Below, one piece after another: positions 35,222 to 42,749 of a DNA stretch of 64,000 nucleotides (position 1 is its first letter; each line of letters opens with the position of its first letter). The notes under the pieces are model-generated. The model did no database searches, had not been told where the DNA came from, and was given only the letters and a program-made list of their open reading frames with translations. Origin of the DNA: an uncultured Lachnospiraceae bacterium (GTDB taxonomy: Bacteria > Bacillota > Clostridia > Lachnospirales > Lachnospiraceae); NCBI GenBank assembly GCA_947625015.1, contig CANQMR010000002.1, positions 62,001-126,000 on the forward strand, read 5' to 3'. A program made the position numbers and the translations under genes.

Positions 35222-35404
35222 TTATGTAGAGCATATTATGTATACATATTATGTTAATGGGTTATGTAAATGGATTATGTAAATATATTATGTGAATGTG
35301 TTATGTAAATTAATAAGCAAATATAAGTTGAAATATGCGATACAAAATTGCAAATATAATTATGTAAACTTGTTATGTGAAATGATTATGTAGATTTATT
35401 ATGT
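35222..35404 (+). repeat. Degenerate tandem array with 13-bp period
   Basis: TTATGT occurs eleven times. Starts are at 35222, 35236, 35249, 35262, 35275, 35288 and 35301, then 35360, 35373, 35386 and 35399. All but two intervals are exactly 13 bases (one is 14, and 59 separates the two blocks). The consensus unit is about TTATGTAAATNNA. The array fills the otherwise empty 274 bases between the S1 protein gene and the C40 peptidase gene; no reading frame or hairpin is evident. Confidence 0.9.
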
Positions 35405-35491
35405 AAATATATAATGAAAAATATATAATGAAAAATGATTAAAACAACAAATATATGGTAAATAGTAAAAGTTGTTAAGGAAAGTGATATT

Positions 35492-36616
35492 ATGTCAACT
35501 TATTTGAAAAGCAAGCGGCGAATATGGCATATAGCGTGCGCTTTTGGAATACTATGGATTATGATGAGTTTATGTTTTATTTCCGCTTCTGCCAAAACTT
35601 CATTTTCCAAAGAAAAGCCTGCTGGTATTATGTCAACCGCTGTGGGCACAGACGTTGCGGTATCCTGGGAACCGGTAAAGGGCGCTTCTGGTTACCGGGT
35701 ATATGAGTCCGGCGGGAAGGAATTTTCCCTGGTGAGGCAGACAAGCGGCCATAGCTGCGTCCTTTCCGGCAGGGAGCCGGGAAGAACGTACCAGTATTAT
35801 GTCCGCGCCTACAGCAAGAACAGCAGGGGAAAGCGGGTATATGGCAGGACGAGTAAACGAGTGTCCACTACGGTTGCCAAAGAGGGAATTTCCACACTGG
35901 GGAATTTTTTAAGGACGGCGATTGCCCCGGTCGGCTCCACCATGTATGTGTGGGGAGGCGGCTGGAATAAGGCGGATACAGCCGCAGGCAAGGAGGCAAG
36001 GCAGGTTGGGTTAAGTCCCCGGTGGAGGCAGTTTGCCGCTAACAAGAAAGCCTCGTATAACTATAACAACTACCGGTATCAGATCCATGACGGGCTGGAC
36101 TGCTCCGGCTATGTGGGCTGGTGCATTTACAATGTAATGAATACGAAGAACGGCCGGAAGGGCTATGTATACAGCGCCTCTAAGCAGGCAAAGAAATTTT
36201 CGGAGATGGGTTTTGGCAGCTATCAGCCGGCAAAGGATATAAAGGATTATCAGCCCGGAGATATTATGAGTTCCACCTGTAAATGCTGCGGCCATGTGTG
36301 GATTGTGATTGGACAGTGCAAGGATAAGAGCGTGGTTTTGGTTCATTCTTCCCCGGCAGGGGTGCAGCTTTGCGGTACGGTTACGCCTTCCGGAAAGACC
36401 AACAGCCAGGCTTATAAGCTGGCAAAGAAATACATGAAAAAGTATTACGCCTCCTGGTATAACAGATATCCCAAGGTCAGCAGAAATGCAAGCTATCTTT
36501 CCCATTACGGGCAGATGAGGTGGAAGACGACAGGGGAGAATATCATTTTATCCGACCCGGACGGATACCGGGAGATGAGCGCTGCGGAGGTGCTAAAAGA
36601 TTTGTTTGGCGAGTGA
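35492..36616 (+). CDS. Secreted Fn3 / NlpC-P60-type (C40) peptidase
   Basis: A 374-residue exported wall hydrolase. A signal peptide (about 1-34, ending SASA) is followed by an Fn3-like domain (about 45-125) and a papain-like NlpC/P60 domain with catalytic Cys at 204 (GLDCSGY) and His at 268 (CGHVWIV). Enzymes of this class cut peptide bonds in peptidoglycan stems. Extra cysteines near the active-site His (STCKCCGH) are unusual and might bind metal or form disulfides. It is preceded by the 13-bp repeat array and followed by a hairpin that overlaps the next gene's start. Confidence 0.88.
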   Translation: MSTYLKSKRRIWHIACAFGILWIMMSLCFISASAKTSFSKEKPAGIMSTAVGTDVAVSWEPVKGASGYRVYESGGKEFSLVRQTSGHSCVLSGREPGRTYQYYVRAYSKNSRGKRVYGRTSKRVSTTVAKEGISTLGNFLRTAIAPVGSTMYVWGGGWNKADTAAGKEARQVGLSPRWRQFAANKKASYNYNNYRYQIHDGLDCSGYVGWCIYNVMNTKNGRKGYVYSASKQAKKFSEMGFGSYQPAKDIKDYQPGDIMSSTCKCCGHVWIVIGQCKDKSVVLVHSSPAGVQLCGTVTPSGKTNSQAYKLAKKYMKKYYASWYNRYPKVSRNASYLSHYGQMRWKTTGENIILSDPDGYREMSAAEVLKDLFGE

Positions 36617-36640
36617 TATTGTCATAGTTAATAGGGAAAT

Positions 36641-36681
36641 CCCATACTTTATTTATAAGGTAAAGTATGGGGTTTTATTTT
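36641..36681 (+). terminator. Terminator-like hairpin abutting the next start codon
   Basis: An eleven-pair perfect stem CCCATACTTTA/TAAAGTATGGG with a nine-base loop is followed by G and TTTTATTTT, ending one base before the ATG at 36682. It would end transcription from the C40 peptidase gene. The right arm also contains the only G-rich ribosome-binding candidate of the protease gene, so the hairpin would hide it in read-through transcripts. Confidence 0.8.
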
Positions 36682-38433
36682 ATGACGGAGAGCAAACTCA
36701 GCCCGGAATTAAATATGGCGTTGGGCATATCGGAGGAGGAACGGGAAAAAAGCCTGAATTTAAATGTGGGATACAGCGGGGAATATGACGAGTGGGAGCT
36801 GATTATCCGCTATACCGGAAGCCTTTCACAGATTATAGAGGAGCTGGAAATTTCTGTGGAGGAGTTGATGGGAGGCTATGGGATTGTCCGGATTCCCCAG
36901 TATTTAATCGGCCGGCTTTCCGATTATCCGCAGATAGACTATATCGAAAAGCCGAAATCCCTGATTTTGGAGCAGATGGAAGGGATTGGCGCTTCCTGCG
37001 TGAACCGGGTAAGACTGCCGGATTATGACCTGACGGGACGGGGAACCCTTGTGGCATGCTTAGATTCCGGCGTGGATTTTTACCACAGGGATTTCCGCAA
37101 CGCAGACGGAACCACCCGCATTGTGGCAATGTGGGACCAGACGGTACCGGGCAATCCGCCGGAGGGATTTTCTACGGGCAGCGAGTACGGCAGGGCGCAG
37201 ATTAATGAAGCTTTAGCGGCTGAAGGGGACGTAAACCGGCGGCGGGAGCTTGTGCCGGAGTTTGACGGAACCGGACATGGCACAGCTGTATTAGGGATTA
37301 TGGCGGGAAACGGCCTGTCTTCCCCGGAACGGATTGTGGGAGTGGCGCCGGAGGCGGAAATTATCGTGGTAAAACTGGGAAATCCGGATAACCGAGGGTT
37401 TCCCCGTACAACCCAGCTTATGCGGGCGCTGGACTATGCCCTCCGGGTGGCAGAGCGAGAAGGGAAGCCGCTGGCGGTAAATATCAGCTATGGCAACAAT
37501 TACGGCGGGCATAACGGGGATTCGATATTGGAGCGTTATATCGACACCATTGCCGGACTTTACCGCCTGTCCATTGTAACGGGGACCGGCAATGACGGAA
37601 CCACATCAAGGCACACCGCCGGGCAGCTTATGATGGGAAGCCGGGAGATGGTGGAAATCTATGTGGCGGATTATATGCAGTCCTTTAATCTCCAAATCTG
37701 GAAACATTATTTAGATGAGTTTGATGTGTATATCGAATCACCGGCCAGGCGAAAGATAGGGCCGGTAACGCCCTATGCAAGGGTGCAGAACTATGTACTG
37801 CCTGACGACGTGGTTGCGGTGTATTACAGCGAGCCCACTCCCTACAACCCGGAGCAGGAGATCTACATTTCATGGATTGGAAGGGAAAATTATGTTACGC
37901 CGGGAATCTGGCGCATCTACTTAGAGCCTAAGCAGATTGTGGCGGGGAGTTACAATATGTGGCTGCCTGTGGCAGGCAGCACCTCGTCCGAAGTCTCCTT
38001 TGTCCGTCCTGTGATTTTCAATACGCTGGTGGTGCCTTCCACAGCCCGGTATGTGTTGTCGGTAGCCGCCTATAATTCAGCAAATGATACCTTTGCCTCT
38101 TTTTCCGGCAGGGGACCGGAACGGGAAGCAGGGCTTCCCCGGACGGCGGCAAAACCGGACCTGGCTGCGCCGGGAGTGGATATTAACACATGTAAGGCGG
38201 GAGGGGGATATACGGAGGTGTCCGGGACTTCCTTTGCCGCCCCCTTTGTGACCGGCGCGGCCGCCCTTTTGATGCAGTATGGGATTGTGGACGGTAAAGA
38301 CCCGTATCTCTATGGGGAAAAAATCCGCGCCAGCCTGATTCGGGGGGCGAGGAGGCTTCCGTTTCAGGCATCCCAGCCATGCCCGCTGGTGGGGTGGGGC
38401 GCACTTTGTGTCAGCGCAAGTATTCCGGAGTGA
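36682..38433 (+). CDS. Csp-like subtilisin-family serine protease
   Basis: A 583-residue S8 protease without signal peptide. The catalytic triad is intact: Asp128 (CLDSGVDF), His199 (DGTGHGTAV) and Ser517 (SGTSFAAP). A region of about 150 residues between Asn (GTGNDGT) and Ser is beta-rich and matches the jelly-roll insert that defines the Csp germination proteases. The N-terminal 90 residues look like a prodomain. Csp proteases process the spore-cortex hydrolase SleC in clostridia; related S8 proteins in Lachnospiraceae occur outside that context, and no sleC is seen here. The ATG at 36667 lies inside the hairpin, so 36682 is preferred. Confidence 0.88.
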   Translation: MTESKLSPELNMALGISEEEREKSLNLNVGYSGEYDEWELIIRYTGSLSQIIEELEISVEELMGGYGIVRIPQYLIGRLSDYPQIDYIEKPKSLILEQMEGIGASCVNRVRLPDYDLTGRGTLVACLDSGVDFYHRDFRNADGTTRIVAMWDQTVPGNPPEGFSTGSEYGRAQINEALAAEGDVNRRRELVPEFDGTGHGTAVLGIMAGNGLSSPERIVGVAPEAEIIVVKLGNPDNRGFPRTTQLMRALDYALRVAEREGKPLAVNISYGNNYGGHNGDSILERYIDTIAGLYRLSIVTGTGNDGTTSRHTAGQLMMGSREMVEIYVADYMQSFNLQIWKHYLDEFDVYIESPARRKIGPVTPYARVQNYVLPDDVVAVYYSEPTPYNPEQEIYISWIGRENYVTPGIWRIYLEPKQIVAGSYNMWLPVAGSTSSEVSFVRPVIFNTLVVPSTARYVLSVAAYNSANDTFASFSGRGPEREAGLPRTAAKPDLAAPGVDINTCKAGGGYTEVSGTSFAAPFVTGAAALLMQYGIVDGKDPYLYGEKIRASLIRGARRLPFQASQPCPLVGWGALCVSASIPE

Positions 38434-38486
38434 GGGGATATTGCGGCTGTTAGCACATCATTTATTGCACATTTTGAAAAGACATG

Positions 38487-38542
38487 ATAACGGGACTTTT
38501 TGCGCGCATGTGATTTGGATGCAAAAAGTCCTGTTATTTTTG
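38487..38542 (+). terminator. Strong intrinsic terminator
   Basis: A 17-pair stem (one G-T pair) from ATAACGGGACTTTTTGC to GCAAAAAGTCCTGTTAT with a 17-base loop is followed by TTTTTGTT. It lies 53 bases after the protease stop. Confidence 0.9.
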
Positions 38543-38571
38543 TTGACAGATGGAAATAATTGAGATACATT
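38543..38571 (+). promoter_or_regulatory. Sigma-A-type promoter for the antiporter gene
   Basis: A perfect TTGACA (38543-38548), a 17-base spacer and TACATT (38566-38571) start directly at the end of the preceding terminator's T run, 43 bases before the ATG at 38614. Confidence 0.75.
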
Positions 38572-38613
38572 TTAAACAATATGTATGTGAACGGGAAAAA
38601 GGAGGAAGGCGTT

Positions 38614-39540
38614 ATGTTCATTCAGTTTTTACTTTTGATCCTGGGCTTTGTCATGCTGGTCAAGGGAGCCGACTGGTTCGTGGAAGGGGCGGCCGGAATT
38701 GCCGATAAATTCGGGATTCCCCAGCTTGTCATCGGCCTTACCATTGTGGCTATGGGTACCAGCGCGCCGGAGGCGGCGGTCAGCATTACGGCGGCGTTGA
38801 AGGGCAATGCGGCCATCACGATAGGAAATGTGGTGGGAAGTAATATTATGAATATTTTGGTAATTTTGGGCGTCACATCAGTGATTACGGCAGTTGCAGT
38901 GGCGCAGTCCACAGTGCGTTATGAAATTCCCTATATGCTGTTTATCACAGCGCTGCTTATGGTTTTCGGATATACCGGCGGGCACATAACCTTTTGGGAA
39001 GGGGCGTTGCTCTGGGTGGCATTTATCGTGTATCTGACTTATCTCTTTATCATGGCGAAGAATAACAAGCAGAAGACCGAGGAGGAAGGCAAGAAAAAAC
39101 CGGTCTGGCTTTTGCTGATTCTTGTTGCGGTGGGGCTTGTCCTGGTGGTGAAAGGCAGTGATGTCTCCGTAGACGCGGCGACGGCGATTGCGAAGGCGGC
39201 GGGCCTAAGCGAGCGTTTTATCGGCCTTACCATTGTGGCGTTCGGCACCTCCCTGCCGGAGTTATTTACCTCCGCCTCTGCGGCAATCAAGGGGAAGGCG
39301 GATATTGCCATTGGCAATATTGTGGGTAGCAATGTGTTCAATATCTTATTTGTAACCGGAACGACGGCGCTTATTACGCCGGTCATCTTTGAGAAAAACT
39401 TTTTGATTGATTCCGCCATTGCGCTGGCAGCAGGAATCCTGCTCTGGATCTGCGTATTTAAGAACCATAAGCTAAAGAGAAGCGGCGGAGTGGTAATGCT
39501 GTTAGGATATGCGGCTTACTTTATCTACCTGATTGCATAA
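38614..39540 (+). CDS. Calcium/sodium antiporter, CaCA family (YrbG-like)
   Basis: A 308-residue membrane protein with ten hydrophobic segments in two homologous halves. Each half carries an alpha-repeat motif: GTSAPEAAVS with GNVVGSNIMN in the first, and GTSLPELFTS with GNIVGSNVFN in the second. The acidic residues bind the cation in this family. GGAGG nine bases upstream supports the ATG at 38614. It exchanges Ca2+ (or K+) for Na+ across the cell membrane. It has its own promoter and looks monocistronic. Confidence 0.93.
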   Translation: MFIQFLLLILGFVMLVKGADWFVEGAAGIADKFGIPQLVIGLTIVAMGTSAPEAAVSITAALKGNAAITIGNVVGSNIMNILVILGVTSVITAVAVAQSTVRYEIPYMLFITALLMVFGYTGGHITFWEGALLWVAFIVYLTYLFIMAKNNKQKTEEEGKKKPVWLLLILVAVGLVLVVKGSDVSVDAATAIAKAAGLSERFIGLTIVAFGTSLPELFTSASAAIKGKADIAIGNIVGSNVFNILFVTGTTALITPVIFEKNFLIDSAIALAAGILLWICVFKNHKLKRSGGVVMLLGYAAYFIYLIA

Positions 39541-39626
39541 AGGAAAAAAATATTGTACAATGAACACAGTTTTTCGGGAGTTTCTCAAGACGCCTGATAT
39601 TTATAATGAGAAAGGAAACAAAATTT

Positions 39627-40997
39627 ATGAGCAAAGATAACATTCCCTACAAAATTTATTTAGAAGAAAAGGAGATGCCCACGCAATGGTATAATGTGCG
39701 GGCAGATATGAAGAAGAAACCGGCGCCGATATTAAATCCGGGAACCCTGCAACCGGTTACGGAGGATGAGCTTTCCGGCATTTTTTGCAGGGAGCTTGCC
39801 AAGCAGGAGTTAGACGATACCACGCCGTATTTTGACATACCGGAGGAAATCCGCAATTTTTACAGAATGTACCGCCCTTCGCCGCTGGTACGGGCTTACT
39901 GCTTAGAGGAGAAGTTAGGTACGCCGGCCCATATCTATTATAAGTTTGAGGGAAATAATACTTCCGGCAGCCATAAGTTAAATTCTGCCATTGCCCAGGC
40001 TTACTATGCGAAGAAGCAGGGATTAAAAGGCGTGACTACGGAGACCGGGGCCGGTCAGTGGGGAACCGCCCTTTCGATGGCCTGTTCGTATTTTGATTTG
40101 GACTGTCAGGTATATATGGTGAAATGTTCTTATGAACAGAAACCGTTCCGGCGGGAGGTAATGCGTACCTACGGGGCTACAGTGACGCCTTCCCCTTCCA
40201 TGAATACCAATGTGGGGAGGAAGATTAACGAGGAATTTCCGGGAACGACAGGAAGTCTTGGCTGCGCCATTTCAGAGGCCGTTGAGGCGGCCACCAGCCA
40301 GGAGGGATACCGCTATGTATTGGGCTCCGTATTGTCCCAGGTGCTTTTGCATCAGTCCATTATCGGTTTGGAGACGAAGACGGCGCTCGATAAATACGGC
40401 GTGAAGGCGGATATGATTATCGGCTGCGCCGGAGGCGGTTCGAACTTAGGCGGCCTGATTTCCCCGTTTGCCGGGGAGATGTTAAGGGGCGAGGCAAAGT
40501 ATGACATAATCGCTGTGGAGCCTGCGTCCTGTCCGAGTATGACAAGAGGAAAATATGCCTATGATTTCTGCGATACCGGTAAGGTCTGTCCGTTAGCGAA
40601 GATGTATACCCTTGGAAGCGGCTTTATTCCTTCGGCAAACCATGCAGGCGGGCTGCGCTACCATGGCATGAGTTCTGTGGTATCTGAGCTTTATGATCAG
40701 GGCATTTTAACTGCGAGAAGCGTCGAACAGACGGAGGTCTTTAAGGCGGCCCAGACGTTTGCAAGGGTAGAGGGCATTCTTCCGGCGCCGGAGAGCAGCC
40801 ATGCCATTAAGGTTGCTATTGATGAGGCGGTCAAGTGCAAGGAGACCGGAGAGGAGAAGAATATTGTATTCGGACTTACGGGAACCGGATATTTTGATAT
40901 GGTGGCTTACCAGAAATTCAACGACGGGGAGATGAATGATTACATTCCTACAGACGAGGATTTGCAGGCGTCCTTAAGCCAGCTTCCTACCGTATAA
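39627..40997 (+). CDS. TrpB2-type tryptophan synthase beta-like PLP enzyme
   Basis: A protein of about 456 residues, longer than TrpB1 and typical of TrpB2. The PLP lysine lies in NTSGSHKLNSAIA, and the phosphate-binding loop is GCAGGGSNLGG. N-terminal residues up to about 90 (PTQWYNVRADM, RPSPLVRA) are the TrpB2 extension. TrpB2 enzymes condense indole and serine without needing TrpA. No other trp gene is nearby, which fits indole salvage or a different beta-replacement role. The ATG at 39627 is preferred over 39606 because the AGAAAGGA lies before it. Confidence 0.92.
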   Translation: MSKDNIPYKIYLEEKEMPTQWYNVRADMKKKPAPILNPGTLQPVTEDELSGIFCRELAKQELDDTTPYFDIPEEIRNFYRMYRPSPLVRAYCLEEKLGTPAHIYYKFEGNNTSGSHKLNSAIAQAYYAKKQGLKGVTTETGAGQWGTALSMACSYFDLDCQVYMVKCSYEQKPFRREVMRTYGATVTPSPSMNTNVGRKINEEFPGTTGSLGCAISEAVEAATSQEGYRYVLGSVLSQVLLHQSIIGLETKTALDKYGVKADMIIGCAGGGSNLGGLISPFAGEMLRGEAKYDIIAVEPASCPSMTRGKYAYDFCDTGKVCPLAKMYTLGSGFIPSANHAGGLRYHGMSSVVSELYDQGILTARSVEQTEVFKAAQTFARVEGILPAPESSHAIKVAIDEAVKCKETGEEKNIVFGLTGTGYFDMVAYQKFNDGEMNDYIPTDEDLQASLSQLPTV

Positions 40998-41014
40998 AAT
41001 ACCCAAAATAAAAT

Positions 41015-41048
41015 AAGAAGGCCTGGCGTGTGCCAGACCTTCTTTTAA
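41015..41048 (+). terminator. Intrinsic terminator
   Basis: A 13-position stem AAGAAGGCCTGGC/GCCAGACCTTCTT with one mismatch and a GTGT loop is followed by TTAAT, just after the TrpB2 gene. Confidence 0.85.
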
Positions 41049-41141
41049 TGAGGGGGGGAGAGGATTTCAGTATAGCAAAAAGCCATACTATATGAAAAGC
41101 TCTTACAAATTTGTAGTATAAAATTGGAATGTGAAAAATAT

Positions 41142-42749
41142 ATGTATAGAATGTATTCATTTTGTGAACAGAATATATGCGTAGGGCTGTTGGCCCATGT
41201 AGATGCAGGAAAGACCACGCTTTCGGAGGCCCTGCTTTATGAAAGCGGCATGTTAAAAAAGCCGGGCAGGGTGGATAAGGGAGACGCTTTTTTGGATACG
41301 GACGCCTTGGAAAAGGCCAGAGGAATCACCATATTTTCCAAACAGGCGGTAATCCGGGACGGGGATCGGGCGCTTACCCTGTTAGATACGCCGGGCCATG
41401 TGGATTTCTCTGCGGAAATGGAGCGGGCGTTGTGGGTTATGGACTATGGGATTTTGGTGGTCAGCGGATCGGATGGCGTGCAGGGGCATACCCTGACGCT
41501 GTGGCGGCTGTTAGAGCGGTACCGGATTCCTGTGTTTTTGTTTATCAACAAAATGGACCAGCCGGGAACCAGTCAGGAAGCCCTGATGGCTGAACTTCAG
41601 AAAAATTTTGGTGAGGGCTGCGTGGATTTCACCATAAAAGATAAGACTGCATTTATGGAGCAGGTTGCCATGTGTGATGAGGCCGTTTTAGAGGATTATG
41701 TATCCGGCAGGGAAATCTGTTGTGAAGATATCTGCGGGCTCATACGGGACAGAAAGCTCTTTCCCTGTTATTTCGGCTCTGCCCTGCGTCTTGACGGGGT
41801 AAGGGAATTTTATCAGGGTATGCTGGCTTATATGAAGGGAGAAGACGGGGAGACGGATTTTGGCGCTAAGATTTTTAAAATTGCCAGGGACGCCCAGGGA
41901 AACCGCCTTACCTACATGAAGATAACCGGCGGCGTACTCCGGGTAAAAGATATGTTAGAGGGAGTCAGCAGCCGGTCAGGCGGCGAGAACCAGCAGTGGT
42001 CGGAAAAGGTCAACCAGATACGAATCTATTCCGGCGAAAAATATGAGGCGGTGCCGGAGGCGGGCAGGGGAACAGTCTGCGCCGTTACCGGACTGACGAA
42101 GACCTATGCGGGACAGGGAATCGGCATGGAAAATGGCTGCGACGCGCCTGTGTTAGAGCCGGTGATGACTTACTGCGTTGAACTGCCGCAAGGGGCGGAC
42201 GCAGCAGTGACGCTGCAAAAGCTCCGCCAGTTAGAAGAGGAAGAACCGGAACTTCATGTGGTATGGCAGGAGGAAACCCAGTCCATACAGGTTATGCTGA
42301 TGGGGGAAATCCAGACGGAGATATTAAAAAAGCAGATATTGGACCGGTTCGGTATCGGTGTGGGCTTTGGACCGGGAAATATCGTGTATAAGGAAACCAT
42401 AGCGAGTACCGCAGAGGGCGTCGGTCATTTTGAGCCGCTGCGCCACTATGCGGAGGTGCATCTTTTGCTAGAACCGGGGGAGCCGGGAAGCGGTATGCAG
42501 TATATGGCGGATTGCAGTGAGGATGTGCTGGACAGGAACTGGCAGCGGTTGATTCTCACCCATTTAGAGGAGCGGGAGCATGTGGGGGGTGCTGACCGGT
42601 TCTCCGCTTACGGATGTGCGGATTACGGTGGCGGCGGGAAAGGCCCATGCGAAGCATACGGAGGGCGGCGATTTCCGGCAGGCCACTTACCGGGCGGTAC
42701 GGCAGGGCTTGATGAAGGCGGAGTCCGTTCTGTTAGAGCCTTACTATGA
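41142..42749 (+). CDS. Translation GTPase of the Tet(M)/EF-G type, N-terminal part, frame-disrupted
   Basis: The ribosome-associated GTPase portion. G1 AHVDAGKTT is at 18-26, the G2 region RGITIFS, G3 DTPGH at 82-86 and G4 NKMD at 136-139. Domains II and III follow, then domain IV begins (THLEEREH). At 42584-42589 a G6 run carries one base too many: after it the frame turns to GGADRFSAYG and stops at 42749, while the neighbouring frame continues VLTGSPLTDVRITV as expected for the family. The last about 54 residues are therefore spurious. It lacks the YSPVST loop of true Tet(M), so drug resistance should not be assumed. I start at 41142; a TTG at 41124 and an ATG at 41151 are possible. Confidence 0.85.
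   Translation: MYRMYSFCEQNICVGLLAHVDAGKTTLSEALLYESGMLKKPGRVDKGDAFLDTDALEKARGITIFSKQAVIRDGDRALTLLDTPGHVDFSAEMERALWVMDYGILVVSGSDGVQGHTLTLWRLLERYRIPVFLFINKMDQPGTSQEALMAELQKNFGEGCVDFTIKDKTAFMEQVAMCDEAVLEDYVSGREICCEDICGLIRDRKLFPCYFGSALRLDGVREFYQGMLAYMKGEDGETDFGAKIFKIARDAQGNRLTYMKITGGVLRVKDMLEGVSSRSGGENQQWSEKVNQIRIYSGEKYEAVPEAGRGTVCAVTGLTKTYAGQGIGMENGCDAPVLEPVMTYCVELPQGADAAVTLQKLRQLEEEEPELHVVWQEETQSIQVMLMGEIQTEILKKQILDRFGIGVGFGPGNIVYKETIASTAEGVGHFEPLRHYAEVHLLLEPGEPGSGMQYMADCSEDVLDRNWQRLILTHLEEREHVGGADRFSAYGCADYGGGGKGPCEAYGGRRFPAGHLPGGTAGLDEGGVRSVRALL

Noticed and set aside
35222-35404. Possible CRISPR array
   Set aside because: The unit is only 13 bases with no unique spacers, no cas genes and no leader; it is a simple degenerate tandem repeat.
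36606-36788. 60-residue frame between the C40 peptidase and protease genes
   Set aside because: It overlaps both genes in another frame and runs through the hairpin; no ribosome-binding site.
42584-42589. Programmed -1 ribosomal frameshift at the G6 run
   Set aside because: The needed change is +1 (or loss of one G), and a -1 slip leads to the third frame; no stimulatory structure is obvious.
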